This document shows, piece after piece, positions 45,501 to 60,293 of a stretch of DNA of 64,000 bases. Position 1 is the stretch's first letter. The number at the start of each line of letters is the position of its first letter. This DNA comes from Solenopsis invicta. Its lineage: Eukaryota > Arthropoda > Insecta > Hymenoptera > Formicidae. The stretch covers positions 17,800,501 to 17,864,500 of the forward strand of contig NC_052665.1 of assembly GCF_016802725.1 (NCBI RefSeq), in the 5' to 3' direction. A model generated the notes under the pieces. That model was not told the DNA's origin. It saw nothing but the letters and a program-made list of their open reading frames with translations, and ran no database searches. Both the position numbers and the translations under genes were made by a program.

Positions 45501-47300
45501 TTGTACGTACGTGCAATCGATCACTTTGATGAGTGGAGACTAATTAAAAATGTGGACGACGAGCGGAAATGGATTGTATAAATATAGTCGTGTGAGAAGG
45601 TAGTGGAGAATAATTCTGTAAATAATTGTGAACAAAAAAAAATACTGTAACCAAGTATCACGGCGGAATAAAGATGGAGCTTCGTGTCGCATATGAAGCT
45701 ATCGATAAGATTTTATCTTGCATATGTCATTGTTTGAATCCATTGTTTTTATTAGTAATGATACAATGTTACGTCCAAAGTTTTCTTACAAAATCGTGCA
45801 ATTATATTCACATGAATAATAATTGAAAACTTATACTCTATTAAATTATTGATGTTCCGCACGTAAAATAACTTTGAAATCTTTAGTTTTTTGCTACGAT
45901 AATCCTGCACGAAGGAGCAGATTCAAGCGTGAAGGTAAGTTTCACATAGAATGTTTAACGAGTAAATATATCGAAAATTTTTTATATCTTTCTATTAAAA
46001 TTCTGCCAATATTGTAAATCGACTTGAAAATGTCACTTAAGGAAACTAAAAAATAATGATATTTTTTTTAGCGATTATAAATCGGGTAACTAAAATTCAT
46101 ATCATTTTTGTCGTTGTCTGACACAAATCGCAGATTTATAGTTAAAGTTAAGTGAGAAAAAATTACTTTTAATGAGATATTTGATGTTGCACTGCATTTT
46201 ATCTCGAGGATGCACGCGTTGATAGTCCAATATACTTCAGGAATTTAATATTGAGTACATACACCCGCGCGTAAAGTCAAGCGCAAAAAATCTCGGGATC
46301 TTTGCAAATCAATAAAGAGCTCTGAGCACAAATTCTTTCTAAATAAAATATGAAAAGATTTTTTCCATAATTTTATTTGTTTATCTATTAGATGCGATCT
46401 CATATCGAAATATATAATATTACGATACTCTTCTCTACAAATAGTAGAATTTCACGTTAAAAGAAAATATTGAACGATCAATTTAGTATCAACGCTTTTC
46501 TCATTAAAAATGATTAAAAAGATATTAAATATTTAGTATTTAAATTAATACTTATTACCATTTTCATAAAATATATTTCTAGATGTAACATTCAATATCC
46601 TATCTTGATTATTTATTGTGTAATAAAGGATGGATATCAAACATCATGTCTAAAAATATTCTGCCATAAATATCGGTATTGTATAATGATGACTTTTGCG
46701 CCATATAGTTTAAATTATATAATGACTTTTTTAAATGTTTAAAATATGGTAAACATGCGGATGAAAAAAATATTTTTCAAGCAAATTGTTTTCATGCATA
46801 TATTATATTTGTATGAGTATATATGTATATATTTGTGCATTATTTATTTGTCATTTATATTAAATTGAACTTTGAATTTTTCATATTGAAGCCGTAGCTT
46901 TTAGCTCATATAATAGGGACAATTTTCCTATAATATGAATATTTATTATAAATATTTTATGTCAATTACTTTACTTTTTGTTACAGATAAATATCAAAAT
47001 GATATTTTTGATGATATACAGAATCTTACTATTTTTAAATGTTATGAATTCTGCAAAAAATTTATATACTACATACGATGCACACTCATTCAGACATTCT
47101 GTTATAAATTATTTTCGCACAATGAATAACATCATTTAGACAAAGAATCCAAAAAAAGTCCAAAGAATGTGTCTTTCTAATCATAGTTTCTTTAACCAAT
47201 TTGGATATAAATATTTTAAATCATTATTATTCGGAAACACTAGCTGTTTTTGTTAGAAAAAAAAACTCTGAATCGACAGAAAAATTTTTAATAGAAAAAT

Positions 47301-50300
47301 TTGTTTAAAAAATTACAAGAAATGTCTCAATGATCCCGTTACAATGCGATCGCGAGATGCAATTATAATTGCTAGAAATACATCTAACGAACGTTTTAAA
47401 CAGTCGTTTAAACTTCGCATCTCGAAAAAAGAAACACGATGTTACCGTCAAATATTCGCATCAAATACAGATCTCCTCGAATGCACTTTAAAAATATGTC
47501 TAGCGAGTGGACGAAGGCACACATGCATTGCGGTTGGTTATTTGGATTTCGACGCGACGGTGGATGGCAGTGGGTGATGGGACGAGAAGGGGTTACGGAT
47601 CGAATGGAAAAATTCGCTCGATATTATTTCAAACTTCTTTGAAACACGGGGTAGATATGCCAGACTCGCCGGTCTCTCACGCACGTGCGGCGTAGGGTAA
47701 CAGTCAAACACTTGGCACCAGCCGGCGCCGGGTATGTGACATGAATATTTGTTTCTAATAAGATATGCTGCTTCGCCAGCGCCATTTGACGCACCTCTCG
47801 CCGTGCTTACGTTACAACTATCGCTCAAGAGACGACGCGATCCAGTTCTGCGATCGATTTTTCTATCAGACAGATAAAACGAACGTAATTGAATATCGAA
47901 GTTATGTTTGGACGACTTTAATTTGCCGTTTAGTCAGCACAAAGCCGCGACACATCGCAAAAAATTCGCTGCGCTGCGCAAATTTACAATCCGAATTACA
48001 TCCCTTGTCCACTTGCCAATATGTTGACGATTTTGCTGTCAGATAACATTGGAAGCAATTTCATCAATAGTCTCTAACCTAAATACAATAAAACTTTTAA
48101 AAAACTAATCTCTAAAAGTTTAAAAGATATTAAGTTATTTGGCTATCTTTAGAAATCGCAAATATAAACTTTTATAACGTAAAGATAAGATGTTACCATA
48201 AAAATGTAACTGTAAAAATGATATAAAATAAAAGAAATTAAATAAAGCAAAAAGAATATACAAAATAAAAATAATAAAACATGTGATTTTATAAAAAAAG
48301 ACTTGTGAAGAGAGGAAAATATTATAGTGATAAAAATGCTTAAAAATATCTCTTTGATATTTAGTACAACTATTATCGTTATTTAGAAACAATTTTTTAC
48401 TACACAATCATATTATCAATATACTGTTATATGTACCAATTTTTATCTAATATATTACTTATTGCAACACAATTTCAATTTCTTATTATGTTTAACAAAC
48501 ATTTGGCATATATAACTGTAAGATGAAGCAATTCTGGGAATAAATCATATCAATTTTAACACGTTTACATCAATTAGGAAATAGGAATGCAGTTTCCTTA
48601 TCGGATTTCGATTACGCAATTATAACAGTAAAGTTCATCTTGCAACATTAATTGCATCAATCCAAACTTCTTCGACTCGTTCTTTCCATTGCGTAGACTA
48701 CTACATTTCAATACAATTCTTATTCTTTTTGATTAAGGTAATGCGTTTTTCAATGTACAATTCACATTTTGCACTATATGTATGTAAATTTTATGAAGGG
48801 ATATCAATGCTCATACGAAAGAAACGGAAGTTTTTGAAAACTTAGTCATAATATAAGTAGCACCGAGTAATAATGTTGTTTCATGTGCATCGATTCTTCG
48901 GGGCAACTCATAAGATTATCCTGTAAACCGGAAATTCGCGAAATTCTACGCACATAGTTTCCCTTATAGCGTACACTCCGTGGAATTTCCCTTCCAGGCA
49001 TCGACCGGAAATGCTAACAATTGGCGTGCTAGCAACAACGAGAACTAATAATTTCGATCAAATCAACTGACATCCGGAATGTTTAATTAAGATTTATGAA
49101 TAAATCAATACATATTGCAAGAATTTCTACGGCGATAGATAGAGCGTCAACTCGCATTCGTTCATAAAATCAAGTTTCATTCAAGATAAATTACGCAGCT
49201 TAAAAACTTTTGACATTTTATTATACATCATGTAATAAGTGCAAATCATAATTATATATACAAACATAAAAAATAAATTTGTTACTGAATTTTAAGGAGT
49301 TGACTTCTTTCAAATTTGTGTCGAATTTTATCGAGTTTAATTATTGATATTATTTTGTATATTATCCGACAGGAAAATCCGACAGGTATGTCGGTAAGTG
49401 GATAAGACATGTAATTCAGCTTGTAAATTCACGCAGCATTTATTTGCGACATCGTGGCTTTGCGACATCGTCGAACCTCCTTCACATCGGATTAGCCAGA
49501 CGCTCTGCTCAGGTGGCGAAAGGAGAGATCACGAGCCTTTTATGGGGACGCTTCGCGTCGCATTAACGACGAGATGGATCACGTCCCTCCACGCTCGTAA
49601 AGTAATGCGCGCCGGACTTTGTTTAGATCCTTCTCCGTAAAAGTGCACGTAAGCCGTTCCGTATCTCTGCCTCTCTATTTTTCACTCCCACCTCACTCGT
49701 TCTCTCTCGTTCTCTCCGTTTCAGCTTCGGTCAACCCTCCTCAAGCGGTTTTCCACGTTTCTCTTTCTACTTTTTTTTCATTTTATTTATACGTCTCCCT
49801 TTATGGGAGAACACTCCTCGTGCGTCCGACTATCGTCGTTCGGCACGGTCGTCACGGTCGACGGCAGCAAATTGCATCGAGACCCTTTTTCTTTTTTCAG
49901 TATTACGCATGCGATAGCTTCTACGGCCCTCAAGCGACACGTACGCGAATCCTCGTCTCATTTTCCCCGATTTGATTAACTCGCACAAATCCGCACATAT
50001 AACGAAGAACATTGAATAGTAATTGTTAATAAAGAATATACAACAATAAATATTGTAAAACATTTTGCAAAGTTAAAGTTTATACGTAAAGTTTATACGA
50101 AGTAAATTTGCGATTTAATTAACAATTAATAATTGAAGATAATGTTAAATTGATATCTCCGTGTGTTTGTAAACTTTAATTTATTAAATAATTTTTTGAA
50201 ATAATAAAAATTTTATGAATTTTGTAATTCATTGAAAAATTACAAAATTTGATTAATTATTTTATAACTTCGCGGTAGAATGTAACCTCGTTGAAATAAT

Positions 50301-53300
50301 TAAAAGATACACTATTTACAAAACAGTAAAAATATTCAAAGAAAAGTGGCCATTTTTAATATAATATATTAAAAATAAAAAGATTTTTCTAGCTCAATAT
50401 AAACTTATTTTATCATCATAAAGAACATAATAAGAGATATTTGCCGATATCATTTTCTTGTAAACATCATTCACAATTAATGAGGCAACAATTAAGAGGT
50501 AATAAAATAAAATAAGAATATTCCCCTCCCAATATTATTAAAACATATAAATACTCTATTTCATTCATAAAACATCTAAATATTATTTTATAAAATAAAG
50601 CTAATAACTAAACTAGACACAGTTATCAATAAAAAATTTGAATGGCAAAATAGCGACGCTTGGAAATCAATAGTAATTTAACCTATCTTACAATAAATAG
50701 GTCTCAATATATTTTTATATTTGTATCCCGTTGCTTAAATTATTTAATTTAATTTCTGTAACAAATACTATTATATTTCTCATATATAACTTTAACCATT
50801 ATATTTCTTTTATCGATAAATCAATATTATTTCTTTTTTTTCTTGTCCCAGTTTTCTCAATCTGACAAGAAGACGTAAAAGAATAAAATAATAATTATTA
50901 AGTAGCAAACTGGGCTGGAAAAAAAATCGTTTTCTTTCTCTTATTAAATGACATTAAACAATCCGTCGCACTTCTGTAAATATGAAATATCAATGTTATA
51001 TTTACTAGTATTTTTTTATTTCTCGTTGTGTCTGATTTATTTTGTTCTTTGTTATCGGATCGATGCGTGCGACGAATCTCTTCCTCTTCTCTCGATCTCG
51101 TTTCGCCCACCTGGGATACGCCAAGAGCACAAGTCAATCTGGTTGGTAATTACCGAGAGAGTATCTCTCAATTCGAACCAATGTTTTCTCCCAGTTTGTC
51201 TCATTCTGATGCGTAAATAAATAACAAAACCTTATTTTCTGTTTAAATAAAGAAAATTTTAGCTTGCTGGAATTTTAATTTAAAACTCACAGTTGTCAAA
51301 CTACATCAAACTTCGAAAATAGAACTGAATAATTAATATTTTGTACTTGTACATATGTCTCACTTTTTTCGAAAAATCATAACCGTAAAAGTTCCGGCTT
51401 TATAAGATTCAAAATTTTAAAAAATAAACTGTGCATCGCTATAAATTAATAAGCAATATCCATTTTTCTCTATTTTAAAGAAACGAGAGTTTATTCACAG
51501 AAAAACTTTCAACTAGCATTTGACTATTTTCATTACGATCGATTTTATTCTGCGCGTATTTATGTAGCATCAACGATGATTCATTTTGATATTGTTTTTC
51601 ATTATCAATTCATTTCAATTAATAATAAATAAAAATAAAATAATAATTTTTTATTATCTTATAAATTGTTGATATAAAGATCATGGAAATACAAAATGTA
51701 ATGTTTCTTTCAATATTAAATTTTGGCACTCAATTATTCGCGATCGTAAATTCTCTTCTTACTCTTGAAATTGGATTAACTGTGACAAATAGATTGAAAC
51801 ACCAGCGATTATTGCAAGAGACTAACTCATACGCTAGCAAAGACCTTTTTTCAAAAAAGCTATGTTTTCAATTTTTTATTAAAAATTTTTATAGTTTAAC
51901 AGCAATTCATAACATAAATTTCTTATATTTTCCATTCTCTCTCTCTTTCTTTCTGTCTGACATCTCTTCTTTTACTTTTTATTAAGTTTTTAGTATTTAT
52001 ATTAATAATTAATATTGTTAATAACTATTATTATTTTGATATTAATATAAATAATTAATATTAATATAAAATCACGATTATAATACCGCAAATAAAAAAT
52101 TTATTGTTAACGATTATTTATTGAACATGTTACGTTTCAAGATTGACTCTAATATGAATTTCTCGGTAGAAACGTGACTATAAATACAAGCTTAAGATAT
52201 TTAGAAGAAGAAGAACGCGTCGTAAAATACAATCCACTTCTACGCGTTGACGTGATAATAATCGACTGTCGATTAGCTGTCACGATTGACACGATAAATT
52301 GCATCTCGACCTTCTTTTCTTTTCGATTGGTATGCTGACCGCTTGTGATATGTCCACTTCTCTATTGGATGTGACTTCTCGTATCTGCACATAGCATTTT
52401 AATTAATAAAATCGATCGTAATGAATAATCCAGCTGTCGATAACGACGTCTAACATTTGCTAAAAAAGAATAGAGTTCAAGAAAAGAACTCACAAGGATT
52501 ATAAATGCATAGATGATTTATATAAATGTTTATCTATCGGTATACACATACATATACATATATAAACTTTTATCATGCGTTCTTGTTCTAAAATTCTCAT
52601 ATTTTTAGTTACACGTTTATATTTATAGTCACGTTTCAACCGAGAAATTCAAACTAAAATCAATATTAAAACAATTTAATAGATAAATCTTAAGAATAAA
52701 TTTTGATATTTGCAGTTTTATATTTATCATCACAATTTAATATTACTATTAATCTGATTAAAGAGATATCTGATTAAAGAGAGAGAAATAGAAATGTAAG
52801 ATATATATAAATTTAACATATTGTTATAAAATTTTTATAATCTCTAAATAGTTAGAAATACTATTTTAAGATCCAGTTCTTGACCGACAAAGTGACGTAA
52901 ATTCGACCGCATGTGTGTGTGCGAGTTTCAACGTTTTTCTTACTAGTAAAAGTGAACCAGCGCTTGGTGATAAGACGATTTCGTTTGTACGCAGAGGAAA
53001 GTAATCCTAAGTTATGCGATCCTCGCTTGCCATCCTCCAAATACTTCTTGAGGACGACTTATTTCGATACAGTTAGTGAAAAATGATACGCCGATTATGG
53101 AAACCACTTTATAACCAGTGAATAAAACTTTATTCTTTAATATCAAAAATTATTTTAACAGTAAAAAGAGAAAAAGAGAAAATATAAAATAGCCTTAAAA
53201 TCATAAAAATAGTAAACTAAAAAATTCGTCACTATAAATATAATTTTTATATAAAAATATTTTCTTTATTTTTTATATAAATATATTTTTCAATTATTAA

Positions 53301-56300
53301 AGCTCAAAATTGTGCTCAAATTCGTTTGCGTTTTAAAGCTAAAATAGCGCGTTCCTTTATATTATTTTAATAAATCTCATCAATTAATAAATCTCATCTA
53401 AACTAAAAATTTATTTTATTGTGCGTTGAGTTAATTCTATCGGGTTTCTATTTGCTGCAGATAAGTTCTGAGACAGTTTTACAATTTATGGAAAGCTAGC
53501 GTCATAACTTATTAAGTTATGCATTTGTGATGCAAAGAACGTAAAAAGTTATTGTAGATAAATTTGGAGGAGAAGAAAACACGATGATATATATTTTTCA
53601 AACGAGATAACTAAAAATAAATGTGAAAATCATCTTAATAATTGTTTTTATCTCATAATTTTTTAAATATAAAAATAAAAATAATGACGTATAATATTCT
53701 ACATACAAAGTTCTTGTGTGGAGGAACGTATGAAAACACGTAAAAGAAATTTCTGGATTCGCCCGTGTTAAATACTTCTTGTCAACTTTAGAAAGAATTC
53801 GTTTGCGTTTTAAAGATAAATAAAATTCTTGATAGCTGCACGTCGAGAGAATCATCGGCATAATAACGACGAAGGAGGAGGAACGGCATTTAGGAAGAAA
53901 ATGAAAAAGGAATAGGAAAGGGAAGAAGATACGCAGCGCTGTCATTATTATGAATGAGATTTACACTGGCTGACAGACGGCCGAATATTTCAGTAGGTAA
54001 ACCAATATATCCTCGCCTGTGCGCACGCCCCCTCGCACATGCAAATAGAGCAGGTTGGCCAGTACGTGGCAAATATTTGTTTAGACTTTTCGTCGACGTG
54101 CCGGCTCAGGATTGCATCGACGGTAAAGACGGAGCTTTCCGACGCCCATCCGAAATTCGCGCCAGTTTTAATATCATCTTGGATTTACATAATATTTACT
54201 ATAATACAAAGATTTGCGCAAACGGTGCAGCACCGCGACAAGGAGCTTTCGGTTGAAGAAGAATCGATTTTAATCACGCAATCCAAAATGTCATCCTGTA
54301 AAAGTGTAAATAATACCGAAGTAAAATATAACAATAGAAATGTAGCAAAGCTTAAAATGAGATTGTCACAAATTAGTCTTAATATTATACCGCGATCAAA
54401 ACTTTATTTACTCGTATTTAAATCGTTCAATGTCTAAAATTTTCATCTTGAATAAACACGCTTAAATAATCTGCTAGATTATGAATTTAGTTAATTTCCG
54501 TCAATTTCTATTAACACATAATTAATTAGAGTTACATTTACATCGCAACTGCTTTCAACACTGGCTACCAAAAATACATTATCGCTATTAAATTGCTTTA
54601 GGACAATTATTTTTAGCTACAATAGTAGAAATTAAACTGTACTATTATAGCTGTCGTGAATAATATCTCTCATTACGTTTTGTACCGCACATGTGTGTAA
54701 AAAAAACTTGACTGGCAGATGCAAAGTAAAAATGCACCAAGTTTTCAAAATTATTGCAAAAATAATGTTTTTCTGGTCGGTGGAATAAAAATAGAGAAAT
54801 TATATACACATTAAGTACATAATTACTTAAATAGTATTTCAATTCTATAAGAGTCTTGATATCATTTATGTCAAGAAATAATACTTCACTTTTATATTAT
54901 TCTACAATTTATTTTATTTGCGATTTCTTCGCGATGAGAGATGAAACTCGTGTAGTCGCTTTTATTTCTCTTGCCTACTCGTTATCTTGTGATGCATCGA
55001 GTTGCCAGTGTCTTTTTATTTCGCACCAATCATGCGGAGAGAACGAACAATTACTGAACTCACGGCGGGACAAGAGTCACTTCATGCTCAGCAATTTCCA
55101 TGTGTCGCGTACTTTTATCACGTTGAAGATTATCGACACAAGCGTGTACATGCTTGTTAAATTTTAGCTGATATATGCTCGAAATGTTGTCAATATTGCT
55201 CAGCTCATGAGCATTACAAATTACAACGTCAATTACGATTGCAAGAACAAGAAATTAAAAAAAAATAAGAAGATATAGATAAATAGTAGAGAATGATATT
55301 TCAAGCATTATAATATTATTTAAAAAAGGATTATGCAACTAACTGTTAATTATTGTACACTTCAAAGCATAGTAAGTATCAATATACACATTTTTCTATA
55401 AATGTTGTGATTTGAAGTTATTTGTGAATTATTGTCTGTATTAATTCTATTACAAGAAAACTTTGTTTAATCTTGGTAACGATATATACTATATTCGTAA
55501 TAAAATTACGCAAATTGTAATTATTATGTTAAGTTTCATTACCTTAAATATTATTACTTATATTAATCAATAATAAATAAAAAGCGCTTATATTCAAATT
55601 TGTATAATTAGTATTTTATTTAAAAAATATGTAAGTTACAAAATATAAAAGTATATTTTAGTAAACTTGAACAAAACTGTTTGCTGCTTTTAATTTATTA
55701 ATTACGAATAAGTGAGGAAATAACAGAAGAAGATATATTTCCCTGCCTCTCTTTCCATATTGAAGAATAATCGGACGTTATCGATTGACACGACGAAATC
55801 GGAATATCCAGAAGACGAATGTACAGTTGAAATTGAGAGTCCGGTGAACAAAATGAGAATGACAAGCGCAAAGCCAAAGAAGAGGACTCACTGGAGGAGT
55901 GAAAGAAAATGATCGAAGAGAACTCATTGATGCTGCAGCACAATGGCCGGGGTTCACTTTCTTCGACGAGCCTCGTTAATCAGTATCGCGTACCGATTTC
56001 GCGAGAGAGAGAGAAGAATCGCATTCTCTTATATTATCCCTCAACACGTTTAGTAATTGCCAATTTACAAAGCAACAGTACTTTGGCATAATACCTCTAA
56101 TCAATTTCGATAATATGCATCTCGAAAATTGTTGTAAAAGTCTTCTTTTTTACCGTCTGATAAACTCTTTTCAATAGCCACGAGAAAAATATTTAAACTT
56201 GAAATAATTTAATTATATATTACGTATGAAAAACGTATGTAATAATAGTGAAAAATGTAATTGTGTTCTATTTCCATGTATATTTAATTGTATCAACTGC

Positions 56301-56500
56301 GCAACTTTCTTCAAGTCAAGATTTTTTACCAACAATTTCGTGAAAGCCATTTGTCGCAGCTTTTTCATTATCCACAGATTTTCACGAGCAGTCACCTTGC
56401 TACAATCAATATTCCAGCATCGCACTTTTAAACCTATACATGGATTTTTCGAGACATAGGATCGATGCGAGCATTACCAGGGCATAAACGCGTTTCAAAA
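47301..56500. other. Intergenic AT-rich DNA, no gene recognised
   Basis: Very AT-rich apart from patches at 47340-48050 and 53950-54260. It contains a perfect 12-bp AT hairpin at 50218-50249 and a 19-bp direct repeat pair near 53320 and 53797. None of the short frames, including the 132-codon one at 54039-54437, shows a recognisable domain. Confidence 0.5.
50218..50249. repeat. Perfect 12-bp AT hairpin
   Basis: AATTTTGTAATT and AATTACAAAATT are separated by 8 bases. This is probably a small foldback or chance in AT-rich DNA. Confidence 0.7.
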
Positions 56501-57154
56501 TTGATCGACAGAACCGCGAGCGAGTGAAGGCCGGAATCGGAAAAAGATTGATGATTTCACGGTAAAGGTAAAAAAAGGGCCACGAGGCAACCCCTCTCCC
56601 CCCCCCCCTTTTGTCCCGAGCCTAGGAAATTTTCCAAGTTGTATCATTAATTATATCGCGATGCACTTGATTTACATCGGCGGCGCAGAATGGTCGATTG
56701 TTTCGCGACGTCGATGTCGGCTTATAGTAATGATTCACTGCTCGTTTAGCGAGCGAGCGGCGCGCGAAATTATTTAAAAATCACCTCCTCACTCGTGTCG
56801 CGCTCTTATTTAAGTCGCGTACACTCCGGAGAGACTTGTCCGGACGTGGCCCCAGGTGGATTGCAGTATTCTCCTGTCAGGCCGCGGCCTATTAATTTTG
56901 TCGCGCTAATCTCCAATCTGCGTCTCCTTACTTTACAAAGTATTACGAGGGATCCGTGACTCCAGCCGCGACAAGCAATACTCGTTATAATAAATCGTTT
57001 TGCGTCCTAATCCCCGGCCGCGAGATTTCCTAAACGCGACTTGCGTTCCGTCAGATCTCGAGACGTACTCCGGATCTCCCACGCAAATTTTGATAAATGT
57101 ATCGTTTGACATCTCTTTCTTCGATTCTAAATCACGTACGAGAGATTCTTGAGT

Positions 57155-57249
57155 GATAGCAAACTAAAGTCGTCATTTTGACGTCAACATGTTGTCAAAG
57201 ATGTCATTTTAATATGTACGTGATGACAAATAATGTCAGCTATGCTATC
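57155..57249. repeat. Imperfect foldback with GATAGCA/TGCTATC ends
   Basis: The ends GATAGCA and TGCTATC are inverted, and nested inverted pairs lie inside, including the palindrome CAACATGTTG and TGTCAT/ATGACA. This suggests a foldback element of about 95 bp. It could also be a precursor-like RNA hairpin, but the pairing is patchy. Confidence 0.4.
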
Positions 57250-59815
57250 TGGGTTTGTCTTCAACTTTAACCTTTCAAAGAATCATTTGTTAGAAAGGAA
57301 TTAAATGACCTAGCAATGATTATAAATTCAGTTCGAATAAAATTACAAATTAAAAGCTACAGCAAAGCTACAATCGAATATAAGATATAATGCAAGGAAT
57401 ATATAAAACGTTTTGTGAAATAAATATAATTGTATCTTGTATTCAGATAGTTTTCCGTGCCTTTCTCTTATGTCAATTATTTTCTTGTTACTGAAATAAC
57501 GCGAGAAACGTCAGTTACAAGTTTTATTTTATTACGTATCAATAAATGGAACGGAAGTACGTAATAGAAACTGTAATTGCAGTTATTCGAAACAAAAAAG
57601 TAGTGCCACAATTCTCGCACGAAGTGTAAGAGAAACGCTTTATATAGCACACAATAATGTTAAAAATTGATTTAACATTTAAAGACGCCGAGTCTCTTCT
57701 CCTTTAAAGCTTTTTCCGTATCGGTCGTTGACGAAACTGTGTCAGTTACCTCTTGCTACGTTTATAGAACGACGTATGATATTCTCGAACGCGATGCATA
57801 GTCGTCAACAAAGACAATTGGTCATACGTTACGAACGTATATTTTTTCGAACAAATAAACAATAAAATAAAAAAAAGCTTCCAATACACACCGGTCACTG
57901 TGAATACAGTTAAGGCCAATTTTGACGAACTCGTATTTCATTTAGAATGTGTTCCAATCTGAGTTGGAAAAGTGGAGGTGTGCCAATTAACAATAACCTG
58001 AAAGTTAAATATGACATAGGAGATTCAAAGTTTCAATTTTTAAAATTTGCTTTTTACATTAATAAAAAGAATGTAATTAAAAATAACATACACTGACTAT
58101 ATTGTACTTGGACCAATTTGAATAAAAAACGCTGAGCGGAAATAAAATAGAAATATCAGCTGAAATACTAGAACGTGCAGATTTACTTTTTACATCTATT
58201 TGAATGGAAACGCTGCAACGCACGATATCACGCGGTTGGTGATATTAAAGACGATATATTTCCTCGCCTATTCGTCGTTTTAATTACGCAAACTTTTTCA
58301 CACGAAGAAAATGGAATATCTTGTTCATGTGATATACATGATGAAATGTTCTTTAGATACGTCATACATTTGACGGACATGGTGGCTCCGTTGCAATTAA
58401 ACGAGCGTTGAGATGGTTGGAAAATTTACAAGGTGCAAGGTACGCTCGCAAATCCCATCGAGACATTCGCAGTCGTGTATGTAGAGTATTGTAGAGAATA
58501 AAACGAATAATTGTAGAAATGATATTTATATATGAATTTTTAGACTTTTTGGCATGCTCTTGATATTTTTTTTCTTAAGATTATTTTAAAAATTTGACGA
58601 TATATATCGCCGAGTGAATCTCGCGAAAGTATTATAATAAAATTCTGCTATCTATTCACGTCATGGGAAATTATTTCATAAAAGCTTGAGTCGTTTATAA
58701 TTTCCAAGTTACCATGCCACGTCAACGTTAGACTTGTTAAAGAAACATCAAGTCTAAATTGGTCGAAGAATCTACCAGATGAAATTTGCAGAAGCTATTC
58801 ATTTGCAATCCGTGTACACTATACCGGACCGGAACTGCGACTTTATTCATAGCGATCTAATTATTTTGTTGGCACGACGAAAGTGTCTTGACTGGTCGTC
58901 GACTGGTGCACGGCTCGTCCCGCGAACAGCCGCGGTACAATTTATGATTGGTTTCGCGGCGCGCCGTGAGATGGAAAAAGAACGAGGATAGAACGAAACA
59001 AATTATTTCATTGAATATTCAACAGTTGCCAGAAACAGATCCGTTATTCAGTGGTTACACACCGGCCGTGTGCCGATGGTGGCGGGCGCGGCCGCGCGAC
59101 CGCTCGGCCGCCGCCACTCGAAATATGTATTTTCCGAAGGTCCGTTTGTAGGGAAAAATAAATAATGTTTGTCGGCGACGCGCAATTCTGCCGCGCGATT
59201 GCGCGCCACGGCGGCCGCGAAATATTTATCGGGAAATATTGGCCGGAAAATATCTATATACGCGCAGCAACGGAGGTGTAATTATTGGCGGATAAACGCG
59301 CGATTTACTCGCGCGCGACACGCTTTGAGCGGCCGAATCGCCCGAGCCAGCGCGATGCGCGCAAATTGTATTTTTGTCGAGTGATCGGCGCGACGCGGCG
59401 TCCGCGCGTGTCACTTATCGAGTGTATTATATATTTTGAAATATCTGCGCCGATAGGCGCACCTGCTTTTCGAGTGCGCGGCAAAGTGCATCAAGAGCAG
59501 CGTGCTGCCCTGCTGCATCGTATCGGATGTCCCAAATGTATGTAATAGTTTCGGTTACATATATACTGCGCAAAACACGTTTGTTTCAACATACAATGTA
59601 CGCTATGCATTTATCTATTGGCAGAGCTATTTAACATTGAGTTTAAAATTAGTTTCAGTTTCGGATCTCATCCGCAACAGCGAGCAGTTAAACGATTGCC
59701 GTAAAGGGAAAAACTTTACAATAGAAACAGATCAATCGATATTAATTTATCTTATACTCAAGTAACTTTATTTTATATCAAATCACGCCCTCTTCTTCCT
59801 CCTGCCATCCCGTCG

Positions 59816-59837
59816 CTCTCTCTCTCTCTCTCTCTCT
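59816..59837. repeat. (CT)n microsatellite
   Basis: About 22 bases of uninterrupted CT. Confidence 0.95.
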
Positions 59838-60154
59838 TTATACTAATGATTATCTATTTAAAACAAGTAATCAATTTTGCATACTTAGAGCAGACCTAGA
59901 TAGAACGTGTGGTAATTCAACGATTTTATCTGATCGAGAAGATCGCGGCTTTCCCGTTGGAGCCCGCAAATCGGAGGCAGCGAACGAAGTCGGACGCATC
60001 AAACGGAACATCTCCCGCGTCGCTTTTTGCCCCTAAACCGTGAAATTTTCGCTTTACAAACTCTCCGCGGCAGTTTATTGAATTATTCACCAGATAACGA
60101 GCCCGTCCCGGGCCGCCTAAGAGGGAAGACAATTACCAGGAAACAGCTCGAGAT

Positions 60155-60172
60155 AACAACAACAACAACAAC
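60155..60172. repeat. (AAC)6 repeat
   Basis: Six AAC units in a CpG-rich block. Confidence 0.95.
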
Positions 60173-60251
60173 GACCGACATCCCCGACAGTCAGCCGGTG
60201 TCGCGGGACTTTGTCGGATACGGCGCCGCGACACTGCGCGACGCCAACGCT

Positions 60252-60293
60252 GACGACGACCACGACGACGACGATGATGACGGCGACGACGAG
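60252..60293. repeat. (GAC/GAT)n repeat
   Basis: A GAC-rich trinucleotide tract with GAT, CAC and GGC interruptions. One reading would give an Asp-rich run, but that frame has no supported start and no recognised domain. Confidence 0.9.

Larger units (their letters stand above)
39701..47300. other. Intergenic DNA, no gene recognised
   Basis: AT-rich sequence (39701-40480 and 43260-47300) around a CpG-richer section (about 40480-43200). The latter has CT microsatellites, a CGCCG-rich stretch near 42075-42098, and a 10-bp tandem (AGCGTCCTCA twice) near 41584-41603. The 115-codon minus-strand frame at 45042-45389 is not recognised. It could alternatively be 3' UTR or introns of an unseen gene. 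Confidence 0.5.

Noticed and set aside
54039..54437. 132-codon frame in AT-rich DNA
   Set aside because: No recognisable motif or splice context that would support a gene.
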